From Halocaridina rubra (Eukaryota; Arthropoda; Malacostraca; Decapoda; Atyidae), in NCBI GenBank assembly GCA_037179515.1, contig JAXCGZ010013637.1, positions 1 through 64,000 of the forward strand: a DNA stretch of 64,000 nt, written 5' to 3'. The notes beneath the pieces were generated by a model that did no database searches, was not told the DNA's origin, and saw only the letters and a program-made list of their open reading frames with translations. Every line of letters starts with the position of its first letter. Position 1 is the first letter of the stretch. Of this stretch, positions 24,201 to 32,754 are shown piece after piece. The translations under genes and the position numbers were made by a program.

Positions 24201-27200
24201 TCTTCAGCATTTTGCGCATCAACTTCATTTTATCATTATGGGTGCTAGGTTGTCCATCAGGGGTAGGACTAGATGCTCCAGAATTAATAATCCCCTCGGT
24301 AATCAGAGAATCTGTTGAGTACGGCGAGGGTTCGCCAGCGACACTGAGTGTAGCACGAACTTCGTCCATCTGTTGCTGCTCACAGACTCTCATCTCGCAT
24401 ACCTTTTTGTGAAGTATTTTGACAATTCAATATTGGCGTAGGAAAACGATAATTTACTTAGTGTCATAATATAAAATATAAAAGAAAAAATTACAAACGT
24501 GCTATATTCTAAGAATAAAATACCACATACACCTGTAAACTATTGTTTTAACATGTGAAAGCAAGTTACATTACAAATGTAGATGTAAATGATTTCCTTA
24601 GCAATCTTCTTTGTGTGTGAATTTAAAAGCCCAGGATCAGCAGTGGCCTTCCTTAGGTACTCAGGGCTGTTTGGCCAAGCAGCTTAGGGAACAACAGCAG
24701 CTTTTATGAGGAATATCCACAACTGAACCTAAGTTCAATCTATTACTTTAACTTGCTTCAGTTAATATTAAATCTGGTATCTATATGTTGTTGTTTGTTG
24801 CTCTGAGAATCTATTAATCGCTATTTGAATGTGGGTGGATAAAGATAGGTTGGAGGTTGAGAATTAAGTATTCTATGTTATTAAATTGCCTCTACAGGTA
24901 CATTTTTATATATTAGAATTGTCCATCTCATGCTGTCAATCAGTCCCTCCACTCCGTGTAAGTCAAAATGCATCTATATTCAAACCCCTTCTATAAATGT
25001 GTCTGTTCTTTGCTTATAATCTATTCACAATCTCCTTTAAATACGGTACTGTACATAAACTTCACATAATACAATTAAAAAATATCTACAATAATAATGT
25101 AGTCATAGAGAATCCTCCTGGAAATGTTTTCAGAATTTTTATCTTTTATTGTACGACCATGTATGTTCAAAACCAGACTATTTAACATCAAATAAGATGA
25201 AGGACAACTGTATACAGACCTTTCTTCTAGCAGGTGGCTGAGCCGCAGCATTGTGAAGGCAGGCATAACATTCATTACAGTCGACAGTCCTCTGGCATCC
25301 ATCGCAGCCTCCACATTTGCCTCTCCCTTTCTTTCCACTACTCTGTAATAACATTATTAATGTTTAATAAATGACCATACTCTAAGTGCTCTTTTAAGTA
25401 GGGATACTCAATGTGGGTATATGGGTATATTGCCTGACTGAATGTTCTGACAATCTTATTAGTGTACTAAACAAAATATAAATTCTCTGTTGGAATTTTT
25501 ACATTATGTAGAGCATCTTACACTGTCCCTTTAACTCCGTAAAGTTAATTTTTCTACATATAAAATGGTTAATAACTGAGACATTATATTTAAACAGATT
25601 ATCAGCCACTCTTTCAAAAGGATAAATGAAGTTACAACTTAGCAAAGCACTTTCATGACAGTAATACATATGTGGTAAGTACAAACAGGAGCTAATTAAT
25701 CCTCTCTTTTAGACATTAAAACAAAGGGAATCATATTCTTAATATTAAAAGGGCAGAGCAAAAGTGCCACCCATCCATATAAGCAACTCTAAATATCCAT
25801 AAAGTTGCAGAAAGCTATCAAAAGTTTATTTGGTATATACTCACCTTACGCTTCTTCTTATGGTCTTCAGGCTCAATTTCCCCGTGAACGCATCGTTTAT
25901 AGACACACACCTGCTTCAGCCGGTTGGGTCCGCCAAATTTGGCTTTGTCCCTACAAAAGCGGCACTGGCCACAATCCTCTAAGACTTGGCAGCCTTCGCA
26001 GTCGCCACAACCTTTCCTCTTACGACCCATCTGCTCAAAAGTTCACCAGAGGAATTAGATGTCAAACGGCATAAAGATACATCTTGCTTCAAGTGATTTT
26101 TATGAATTATTCCTCGTCAACAGAAAACTAGTGGTATGCTGTTTTTGCACTATTTGTGTGCCACAATTAGTCCCCATTTGAATGGGGGTGAACACATATG
26201 TTGGTGCCAGGGAAATTAAGGCTAGAGGCCCTTTCTATTGCCCAGTGGTGGGTTTGAACCTGCGTTAATGGCTTCCTGACTAGCGCACTCTACCACTGAG
26301 CTACTGCAGCCCCCTTTGTGGTAAAAGGGATATTTAATTTCCAAAATGCCAAATATAATGGACACTTTACTCATTGAAATTATTTATCAACAGATTTAAA
26401 AAAAAAAACCTTGAAATTACTATACAGGTATTTCAAATTACAGAAAAAATGTTAAACAAATAACTAATATCAACTTTACACGTATGTTAATTGTTATTAA
26501 TTCAGGAAATGTAGAAAAAATTAGTATTGGTAACAATTAAGCACGATACGACACAACAAAATGTCAATTCTGCAAGTGCAGAAGGTCACCTTCATAAAAT
26601 GCCACTGATGGGAATCTATTATTAGAAACATAAAATTCTCTTCAGCACCTCATTTTTCTTCCTCACACCTGCCTTCATGATGACAAAATCTCACAGGATC
26701 AGTTATTGTTAAATTAACTTATGACTGGTTTGTCTTGAAACTGACCAATCTCACCACATACTATTCAAGTCTCCCAAGCAAATATAACCAACCATATTTA
26801 TATACTGTATTTCCATTCCTTGTCAGCTATCCACTCTTAAATCCAGCCCCAAATACTTTTATACATCTACTTCCTCGATGGTTATACTATTCAATATTAT
26901 TTTCATAATGCTATTATAGCCAGTTGTCAGGCCCCATAGGAGATGTTTTTCCACCTACCATGTGGATAACTCAAGCAGGGTGGTGAAGGGGAATTGTGGC
27001 AGCCCTTATTCCCCTAAAAGCTAAGAGATGCAATCAAGGTATATTAGTGTCTGGTGAATGTGTGCTTTAACTCTGCCAACCCCATTCCAAGGGGGAGTCT
27101 GGCCACTGAAGAAGTATCATATGAAGGAGACCTCCTGTACTACATTAACTACATTGCATAACACTACATAAATGACAAGACGACAAGAATAGCAAGAAAG

Positions 27201-30200
27201 AGAAACTAACGGGGCAGAAGGGTTCCCAATTACTAACATGTCCGGCATGGAACAGGCCTTTGTTGCGGCACTGAAGTTGTGTCTGGCTTATTCCGGGTAT
27301 TTCTTCTACAACCTCGATGCTGCTGGTGTCATCCCCTGTGTCCACTCCCTCAGAAATCATGCACGAATCCTGGAAATGCATAAAGGTTACCAACTATAGT
27401 ATTTATAGAAGTTATATTGCGATCGGTTTTACAGCACAGACTTCCATTTCTAAAAGCAGCTAGGATGGTGCTTGCTTGTGAAAGACTTTGTTTTTGGCAA
27501 GCGAGACTGTCACCCTGAGTGACTTTTTAACCTCAGACTGTGGGGGGGGAGCATACCCACAACCTGACAAATCAAAGTTGTGAGCGTTACCACTCGGGAA
27601 TGGTGGCCACATCAAATGGTAATATCGTGATATCAAAACATTATTACCTACATAAGCATTGCTCAATGCAACGAAAAAAATACTATGTGGTAGTTTGGGA
27701 ATGTCACGAGAAAGTAGGTTGCTAAACCACCAATGGAATAAATGTGAAAACTAGATGGAGAGAAACTTAATTATAGAATTGATTTATTCAAGGAGAGGAG
27801 ATGAACATATGGAAGGGAGGTTTGAGGATTTTGCCATTTACCTCCTATTAAACAATTCCAGCATGAGCAGGACTTAAGTACTATAGATGCAAAGAGAAAC
27901 TTATAACATTTTAAATAAAATTGAATCTTCATAGACAAAACAATTAATGCCACTATGTACTAATAATATCTTTAAGAATTTAGCACATTCAATTATATAT
28001 CTATATAAATAAAAGCATAAATATCCTTACCTTAGATATACCTTCAATTCCAGAATCCAAAGTACCAGAGAGATTACCCTGGGCCTGTGCTAAATTTCCC
28101 AGACTTCCTCCGGAGGTCATCAGTAATAAAGGTAAACTGGCTCTTTCTAGCTGGGACGAGAGCAGTGTAGGATTCATTTCATCAGAGTTTGGACAACCAC
28201 TGGCTGTTGTACAGTTAACTTCATTACTAGAAGCCATTACTATGGTGCCAGGCGCATCAGCGTTTTCTAAAGGCGAAGAGACAGTTTGACATCCGGTGGA
28301 AACGTTGGTGGCAACCGAAGTTGGAGGAGGTCCATTTGTGGTTTCATCTTCGACGTCAATGCACAGAGTACTGGCAGATATCTGCTCGCTGCTCTCGCCT
28401 GCACTGGGCTGAGCTGCGGTTTCTTCGGTGGCTCCAGCTAAGGGAAGAGCCACTCCTGTGGACGTTGTTACAGAAGGGGAATCGCTGCAAACGGTTTGGG
28501 CACTGCTACTGAGATTCAGCACGCCTTCATCAGTAGTCCCAATGCTTGAGCTTATGTTATTAGCTATGACAGAAGCAGCGGTGAGACCAACGTTAAAATT
28601 ACTTGAGGCTGTCTCACCAGGGGACAATTGTATTATTTTATCGCCTGTTATGTTACCACTTCCGTCTATTCCCCCAACATGGGAGGGATCAGCTGCAGTT
28701 GATAGGAAGGGGAAGAGCGATGGGAAATTTTGTAGACTTGTTAAGTTGTGAAGATTAGCTAGATTCTGTAGGCTTGCTGAGCTGCTCAAACTTGATATAT
28801 TAGGAACCCCTGCGAATCCTGGGAGAGTGGCAAGCTGCGGGTTGATTTTCAGCTGCTCATAAAATTCCTTAGCCATTTCCGGAGTCGTCATACCACCTTT
28901 GAGAGAGTACAGAAGGGGTAAACCGTGACTAGAATTTCCGATCTCAAGAGGCCTGCTGTTATTTCTACTGCTACTATTACCACTCTTGCTGCTGCTACGA
29001 TTCCTGCTACTAGTGGCCCCATTTCCACTTAGGCATTTATTCTTTGATGATGTGATGGCCGACTGCTGAGCACCCAGCGACGCAAGAGCTGCTGAAGACG
29101 TGAACGAGGCTAAAGCCGTAGGCGAAAGCATGGATGAGAAGTTTGCAGGTGTCAATGGGCCTAATATACCAGGGATGTTTGCAGGAAGAGTTGGGGCTAA
29201 TGATGTCAATCCTATAAGATTAGGATCAGTCTGGGATGCAAGACTGGATGTTAAAGTGGAAGAAATACTACAATTGGTGGTGGGAGTGGAAGCCATACTG
29301 CAGATGGATGATGCTGCAGAAGCGGAAGAAGATGCTGTGGAAGAGGAGGACAACGGCATGGCTTCGTTCTTGCTTGACTTAGAAAGGTTGAGAGGTTTGG
29401 GTGTAGAGATGGTTTTAGAAGGATCAAAGGCAAGCTCAGGTAGGGTGTAAATACTGGGATTGGAAAATATAGACCGTAGTGGATCAGCCTTTGTGAGGAG
29501 CTCACCCAATATGCCTCCATGGAGGTCCGGAGGAGGCACTCTGGGGGAATCAAGGATAGGCACACGGGAGGAAATGGAGGCAGCATCAAGGAGAGGAGGC
29601 ACTCTTGATGTGGGTAGCTCCTGGGATGTAGGCACTAGGGAAGAAGGGTCAGGGATATCAGAAGGAGCCAAGTGATTCACATTCAGTTTCTGATAAAGAA
29701 TCTGATCCAGGCGGTTACTGCGAACTTTTTTGCCGAACTTCTCAGGTTGGGGTTCTTGGGCTAGTATTAGACCGTGCTGTGTGGATGTTGTGGTCGTTAC
29801 GGCCAGTCTCTGACTCAACGATGGCAGGTGCTGTTGTGCCCGTGAAGGTAATTCTAATGGATTTCCTTGAGCAAAGAATGTTTTCTGGAGTACAGCAGCG
29901 AGTTCTTCCATTCTCAGCAGTCTAGCAGCTTCTATGAGATAATAAAGATTAGCACCAGTTGGGATGCTGCCTGTGTACAAGCAGGTCACGAGAGATTGCA
30001 AGGTTGTTAGAGATGTGCCTGTGGAAAATGAGGATGAAATATCAGAAGTCATGTTAAAGTCAATGAGATAATCCACTAAAATGTTAGTCCTGAGGTATTG
30101 ATATTGTTTATACATGATATAGTCAGTTATAGACATAAAAATCCAAAATATACAAGTGAAAGTATAATAAGAACTATGGACATAGTGAGTGATTAAAGAG

Positions 30201-31951
30201 AATTCTGGATTTTTTTCTTGCCAGAAAGCAATTCAGTGAAGAGAAACATGGGCAGGGCAATTCTCTGCTACCCCAATTCTTTCCTGAACTTTTTCTTGCC
30301 AGAAATAACTTCCCTGCAGAAATTAATATTGGCAATGCAGTTCTCTGCTACCTCAATTCTTTGACCTAATTTTTTCTTGCCTAAAATAATTTCACTATAA
30401 AGACTAATACAGGCAAGTCAAAAATGACTAATATGGTAAGATAAAAGAGATAAATATGGGCAAGGTCGAGACTAATACGGCAAAGGTAAAGATACTACTA
30501 TGGGCCAGTTACCTCGGTTTCTTATGGTGCAATTCTAACTATGCTCTTATCTTCAGCAGGAAATGGCATAACGCTGGGGTGAGAAAATGAAAAATTAGAG
30601 TACTGTTGGGGTGCGAAAATACTTGCCAGTGACAGATATAATGGCTGGATGATCATTGGCATGGAGTAATATGGTCTTGAGAAATGGCGAGGCAGCAGCC
30701 AAGACGGCGCAATGGGCGCCCACGTGCCCGCCTTCGGCTAGAAGAACAGCATCTAACCCAAACTCCTCGTCATGCAACTCCCTGGAACGAGTTGATGAAA
30801 ATGATGAATTTATAAAATTTCCATGTCAAGAGAATAATAATAATTTTGTTTTATTGCATTTTTTGTTAATATGGATTTAAATGATATATCATACAATATC
30901 AAACAAGGATGGTATGTAAATTAATTCCATTCTAGGTGTACCGTCTTATATTGTGAACCTTCACATTCAAATAACAACACTGGAACAGCCATCGTTTGCA
31001 AACTATAGATTGAGGTGTAAAAAGGCAAAGAGTTGCAAAGAGAAATGCAGTCCTTTTTATTAATATAATAAGTACCATAAATATATATATATTTATCTAT
31101 GAATTTTGTTTCAGCAGTAAGAATAGGAAATGGAGTGTTTTTCATTCTTTTTTATTTATCAGTTTTCAAGGGGAAGAGCTGAAGAATAAGTAAGCTTATG
31201 GCTATATTCTTGTCCTAGTTCTGAAAGAAGGTATTGGATCAATGATATCTGATTTGCAAGAGCATTTGTCCCTGACCTCCTTAGTAGGAAGGACTTAATA
31301 CTGTATTTGCTTTATAATACTTGAGTTTCTTTAAACAGTAAACGTCACTCACCTTATAGCATGAGTAAGATGCGCGTCGTGCCTGGGGTTAGTCAGTTGT
31401 GACTTGGGGGAGGTGGGTTTCTTTACAGCGTGACTCTTATGATCTCGAGATCTGTCGTGATGGTGATGGCGATTGTGGATCCTGCCCACGTCACCGCTCA
31501 CTGGCGTCGACGTCATCTCCCCCACAACACACTTTGCGTCTTTTCTGTCTCGAACGGGTTTGTGAGATTTATCGAGCCTCTCCTGGAGATAGGATTTGAC
31601 GTCACCGCCACCCATGTAAGGATGCAGAAAAGGCCTCAGTCCATCCAAGGAAAGAGGATACAGAGCTTTATTACCCTCCACTCCACCTCTGGCAGCCAGA
31701 AGGGCCATGGTGCCTTCTAGTCCTTGTAAGAGAAGTGATTTGGTGCCTTCACTACCATGCGGAAAGTGGGACTTGAAGCTCTCCGTGACTGAGTTTAGGT
31801 GGGTGTTAGCATCTAATGCCATACTTAAAGGAGATTTTCCTCTGTCAGGTAACATGGAGGACGTTGAAGTAGTCTCTTCTAACCTTATTGGATAATGCTG
31901 TTTTGACACCTCCATCCTGTCTGGAAGAAGAGGCCTTGTGCCACTCTCCAT
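14823..31951 (-). CDS. BTB/POZ domain protein with three tandem CXXC zinc fingers (11 exons)
   Basis: Exons, high to low coordinate: 31951-31353, 30781-30627, 30018-28031, 27369-27238, 26030-25845, 25342-25220, 24402-24160, 22545-22429, 21622-21347, 16289-15413, 15217-14823. They join in frame to 5091 nt, or 1696 residues, ending in TAG. Order of parts: N-terminal region 1-190; BTB/POZ about 192-302; Ser/Thr-rich linker to about 958; CXXC fingers at about 966-1005, 1030-1068 and 1149-1188; Pro/Ser/Thr-rich region; acidic run; AT-hook-like Arg/Gly run about 1517-1530; polar C-terminus. Known of the families: BTB domains dimerise and recruit corepressors, and CXXC fingers with a KFGG motif bind unmethylated CpG. 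Inferred role: nuclear CpG-island-type regulator. I know no characterised protein with this combination, so no symbol is given. A small extra phase-0 exon could hide in the 5-kb intron between exons 9 and 10. Confidence 0.9.
15413..16289 (-). CDS. BTB-CXXC gene exon 10: Pro/Ser/Thr-rich region, acidic run and AT-hook-like motif
   Basis: 877 bp; phase 0 at the start (acceptor CTGTTCAACAG) and phase 1 at the end (donor TTCTG^GTATGT). It encodes about 292 residues rich in Pro, Ser and Thr, including a seven-residue repeat (consensus LPISTSQ, about four copies, near 15800-15900). An acidic run (EEEEDEVDDQIDED) follows, then an Arg/Gly run ending RGRGRP, which matches the AT-hook core. A second basic cluster (RRGRRRR) comes shortly after. 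AT-hooks bind the minor groove of AT-rich DNA, so with the CXXC fingers this gives a second predicted DNA contact. Confidence 0.9.
16580..16785 (-). mobile_element. SINE family B copy (diverged)
   Basis: Minus-strand head GGAGCCGCTGCAGCTCATTGG and body GGGCTCAAGCCC...AAGGCATCTAGTC. Confidence 0.6.
16905..17047 (+). mobile_element. SINE family B copy
   Basis: Head GCAGAAGTACAGTGGTTACAG, body GTTAGGAAGGGCATCGAGCC, and tail reading into AATGGGGATTAATAATG. Confidence 0.68.
17275..17412 (+). mobile_element. SINE family B copy
   Basis: Head GGCTGCAGTAGCATAGTGG with body GTGTTAGGAAGGGCATCC. Confidence 0.75.
17573..17702 (+). mobile_element. SINE family B copy
   Basis: Head GGCTGCAGTAGCATAGTGG, B-box-like GCAGGTTCAAGCCC, then GTTAGGAAGGGCATTC. 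Confidence 0.76.
18336..18985 (-). pseudogene. RTE-like LINE reverse transcriptase fragment
   Basis: Minus-strand frames give GISGSLLYPIKSFCMNSRAYVRIG, then after several breaks LQLAIDTALLADFEEKLKQL, the helix MRCTRNVNGDMFQLRVNGE, and ESLQYLKLCIALNGGVDLEVSYRVKDAS. This is the order seen in RTE-type elements (LLRAIQSFY, ALLADSEEKLQ, FKYLGS, GGVDxEVxHRVxxA). Stops and frameshifts make it inactive. Confidence 0.75.
19081..19283 (-). mobile_element. SINE family C copy
   Basis: Minus-strand match to 3143-3342; it begins AAACCAGCTGCGGTTGATGGG and ends CCCTTACAAGGGGGAATG. Confidence 0.72.
19550..20500. repeat. 470-bp direct duplication of LINE-like sequence
   Basis: CTATTACATAGAGG(G/A)ATTATACATGC occurs at 19561 and 20031. 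Similarity then continues for most of both units, with scattered substitutions. Broken minus-strand frames are weakly reminiscent of the linker before an RTE reverse transcriptase. Confidence 0.75.
20610..20800 (+). pseudogene. RTE-like reverse transcriptase fragment on the + strand
   Basis: Frames read SGVVEWMRRFLNV, then DWRSTKIIPLYKGR, then KGISLLSVVGKEYDSV. These match the EWxxxIIVPLYKGKG and YRGISLLSVxGKVY blocks of RTE elements. It is opposite in strand to the fragment at 18336-18985. Confidence 0.68.
21347..21622 (-). CDS. BTB-CXXC gene exon 9: end of CXXC finger 3 and charged helix
   Basis: 276 bp, 92 codons, phase 0 at both ends, acceptor TCTTTTCCAG, donor AAT^GTAAGT. It starts KCVKQLC (cysteines 1183 and 1188, closing finger 3). 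Later it contains CEICPERKEELDRLRALEI, a short Cys pair followed by a likely amphipathic helix, then an acidic Thr-rich tail. The next coding sequence lies 5 kb away at 16289. Confidence 0.9.
21782..21934 (-). mobile_element. SINE family B copy
   Basis: Minus-strand head GGAACCACAGTAGCACATTG with tail CCAGCTCCAACATGCCTGTG and CCCAATTGAATGG. It sits in an intron. Confidence 0.7.
22229..22312 (+). mobile_element. SINE family A copy, 5'-truncated
   Basis: Begins GACGATTACATCTGCC and ends GTGACGTAAAACCG. Confidence 0.78.
22429..22545 (-). CDS. BTB-CXXC gene exon 8: CXXC zinc finger 3, first part
   Basis: 117 bp, 39 codons, phase 0 at both ends, acceptor TTTTCTTGCAG, donor AGACAG^GTATCT. It encodes CGECPGC, CGNCLYC and an intact KFGGPGRYRQ loop (cysteines 1149-1167). 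The domain is finished by KCVKQLC in exon 9. The intron falls just after the GRxRQ turn, the same relative place as the intron inside finger 2, which supports a shared origin by duplication. Confidence 0.92.
23050..23243 (+). mobile_element. SINE family A copy, full length
   Basis: tRNA-like head CTGTGGCAAAATGGTAACG, B box GAGGGTTCGCGCCCCG, body AACGATTACATCTGCC, end GACGTAAAACCG. Confidence 0.85.
23250..23560 (-). mobile_element. SINE family B: one copy and one fragment
   Basis: A copy at about 23250-23372 (TAAGACTGGATGCCCTTCC on the + strand) directly follows the SINE-A copy. A truncated tail lies at about 23500-23560 (CCATTCAAATGGGGGTGGAC). Confidence 0.65.
24160..24402 (-). CDS. BTB-CXXC gene exon 7: end of CXXC finger 2 and linker
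   Basis: 243 bp, 81 codons, phase 0 at both ends. It opens with VCEMRVC, supplying cysteines 7 and 8 (1063, 1068) of finger 2, then a Gln-rich turn, a Ser/Pro-rich linker, and a basic helix (KMKLMRKMLKKKF) before finger 3. The acceptor (ACTTCACAAAAAG) is purine-rich and weak but is fixed by the cysteine pair it must provide. The donor is AAA^GTGAGT at 24159. Confidence 0.84.
25220..25342 (-). CDS. BTB-CXXC gene exon 6: CXXC zinc finger 2, first part
   Basis: 123 bp, 41 codons, phase 0 at both ends, acceptor TTATTACAG, donor AAG^GTCTGT. It encodes CGGCDGC and CNECYAC, the first six cysteines of a CXXC domain (1030-1048). The usual KFGG loop is replaced by HNAAAQPP, so the DNA-contacting motif is missing. 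The last two cysteines come from exon 7 (VCEMRVC). This parallels the first two CXXC domains of vertebrate MBD1, which also lack KFGG and do not bind CpG. The longest open frame on this strand here is a different frame from the coding one. Confidence 0.85.
25845..26030 (-). CDS. BTB-CXXC gene exon 5: CXXC zinc finger 1
   Basis: 186 bp, 62 codons, phase 0 at both ends, acceptor TTTTGAGCAG, donor CGTAAG^GTGAGT. It carries one complete CXXC domain: CGDCEGC, then CGQCRFC, the KFGG motif followed by PNR, and the closing pair VCVYKRC. All eight zinc-binding cysteines are present (residues 966, 969, 972, 978, 981, 984, 1000, 1005). KFGG-type domains (CFP1, KMT2A, KDM2, DNMT1, MBD1 third finger) bind unmethylated CpG, so this one is predicted to bind DNA. 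The exon begins exactly with ATG, which could also act as an internal start in an alternative transcript. Confidence 0.93.
26160..26313 (-). mobile_element. SINE family B copy
   Basis: Minus-strand head GGGGCTGCAGTAGCTCAGTGG, complete to the tail CCCATTCAAATGGGG. Lies in the intron before CXXC finger 1. Confidence 0.78.
26935..27110 (+). mobile_element. SINE family C copy
   Basis: Contains CTCAAGCAGGGTGGTG, GGCAGCCCTTATTCCCC and the end CCAACCCCATTCCAAGGGGG. Confidence 0.66.
27238..27369 (-). CDS. BTB-CXXC gene exon 4: acidic linker
   Basis: 132 bp, 44 codons, phase 0 at both ends. The acceptor is TGCATTTCCAG and the donor CAT^GTTAGT. It encodes an acidic stretch (EGVDTGDDTSSIEVVEEI) with no recognised fold, joining directly to the first CXXC exon. 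The donor is weaker than the others, so its exact end is the least certain of the exon boundaries. Confidence 0.75.
27427..27600 (-). mobile_element. SINE family A copy, old and diverged
   Basis: Recognisable as GATCGGTTTTACAGCACAGAC..., GTGAAAGACTTTG and CACCCTGAGTGAC on the + strand, but with many changes. Confidence 0.6.
28031..30018 (-). CDS. BTB-CXXC gene exon 3: second half of BTB domain and long Ser/Thr-rich linker
   Basis: 1988 bp, about 663 residues (252-914). It opens with the rest of the BTB fold: CLYTGSI, then the helices LYYLIEAARLLRMEELAAVL. What follows is low-complexity, rich in Ser, Thr, Leu and Pro, with poly-Ser blocks. Two LNLS motifs are visible: PLNLS near residue 459 (about 29390) and VLNLS near residue 752 (about 28510). 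These resemble the CtBP-binding PxDLS motif, which would fit a corepressor-recruiting factor; this is inference. The donor is TCTAAG^GTAAGG at 28030, phase 0. An in-frame extension exists upstream of 30018 but lies in the intron and does not fit the BTB fold. Confidence 0.9.
30625..30626 (-). other. Non-canonical GC splice donor (GC-AG intron 30019-30626)
   Basis: The sequence across the site is ACTG^GCAAGTATT, which fits the usual extended consensus of GC donors (G^GCAAGT). The acceptor is TTTTCCACAG at 30019-30028. The alternative GT three bases downstream breaks the reading frame of both the BTB domain and the long exon 3. Confidence 0.8.
30627..30781 (-). CDS. BTB-CXXC gene exon 2: first half of BTB domain
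   Basis: 155 bp, starting after CTCGTTCCAG. It encodes the classic BTB core: a Leu-Asp-Ala-Val-Leu-Leu-Ala-Glu-Gly-Gly stretch, the conserved His of the GAH turn, then a VLAAASPFLKTIL helix (family form: AHKLVLAACSPYF). It ends ACT-G with phase 1. The only join that keeps the frame uses a GC donor (G^GCAAGTATT) at 30626, giving VTG-TSL across the splice. The nearby GT (CAA^GTATTT) would frameshift into exon 3. Confidence 0.88.
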
Positions 31952-32110
31952 AATGAATTAGGACAATATATCAAAAGAATTTTAATAGTGGAGGGATGGG
32001 AGAGAGGAAGGGGAGCGAGTTCTCCACTTCGCTGCCGCCTCAGAGCCCAAGGAGGAACTTCCTTTGCTTTTTACATCGACTTGTAGCGTAAAAGAGTCCC
32101 TTCACTCAAT
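31353..32110 (-). CDS. BTB-CXXC gene exon 1: 5' UTR plus N-terminus
   Basis: Coding part is 31951-31353 (199 codons plus 2 nt); 31952-32110 is 5' UTR. The ATG at 31951 is the first in-frame start after a spliced leader. A strong acceptor (a run of ten T then CAG) sits just above 32110, so at least one upstream non-coding exon must exist. The donor is AAG^GTGAGT at 31352. The peptide is basic and His-rich near residues 160-175 (a run of HHHH followed by DRSRDH) and is not a recognised domain. Its last residues (HAIR) lead into the BTB fold completed by the next exons. Codon phase is 2 at the donor and exon 2 supplies the missing base to make Arg200. Confidence 0.88.
32071..32076 (-). promoter_or_regulatory. 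Start-stop upstream ORF in the 5' UTR of the BTB-CXXC gene
   Basis: On the minus strand the leader reads ATG directly followed by TAA, about 120 nt before the main ATG at 31951. Minimal AUG-stop elements are known to stall ribosomes and lower translation of the downstream ORF in other genes. That it acts here is inference. Confidence 0.45.
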
Positions 32111-32289
32111 CTGAAAAAAAAAACAAATACAAAAGTTTAGTTGTTTATCCATCAAAAGTATGAATATAAAGGTAAGCTTTAAATATGTACCTATAGGTAT
32201 GTCAATAAACCCTCATGAAAAAAAAAAATTATCAATACAATCACATAATCCTTTATTTACATAAAAATACTTGAATTTGCCATTTTATG

Positions 32290-32741
32290 CATTTTTATGA
32301 GTCAAATAAAATAAAATCAAATCAAAACATTTATTTCCATTTTGTACAATGGTTATTCAACATTAATAGTAACTTATAAGTAGACATGTAATTAAACTAA
32401 TAAATAAGAGGGTTAGACATATAGTTAAATTAAATGTAGCTTTCATAGAAAATAATAATGCTGTAATAAAAATGTTAACAATAATGTTAATAATAAAGTA
32501 GTAAGTATGCCACTAGATACAGGATCGTTATTATCGGCATCATTTCCATATTTGTTTCCTTACAATGAGAATAATTAGTTCTTAATGAGCAACAACTATT
32601 TGTCCAAAAGAAAACTATATAGTTTGCCTTTGAAAGCTGTGAAGGAGGATGCATTTTTAAGATGCTCTGGAATATTATTCCAGAGTGTTGGTCCTTTGAT
32701 AGTGATCATCTTTGAACCTGCTTCTGTGTTTGTTCTGTGAA
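32290..32741 (-). mobile_element. LINE 3' end with C-terminal reverse transcriptase tail
   Basis: Minus-strand ORF 32741-32596 encodes GPTLWNNIPEHLKNASSFTA then FKGKLYSFLLDK and a stop, the standard C-terminus of several non-LTR clades. The 3' UTR ends in ACCATTGTAC...ATGGAAATAAATG followed by TTTTA repeats. It lies just upstream of the BTB-CXXC gene's resolved exon 1. Confidence 0.8.
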
Positions 32742-32754
32742 TAAAGAGCTCACT

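Noticed and set aside
28321..29675. Plus-strand ORFs opposite exon 3
   Set aside because: Shadows of a 1988-bp coding exon.
30019..30136. In-frame extension of exon 3 upstream (SITDYIMYKQYQ...)
   Set aside because: It would break the BTB fold; a strong acceptor at 30019 and an in-frame join to exon 2 argue it is intron.
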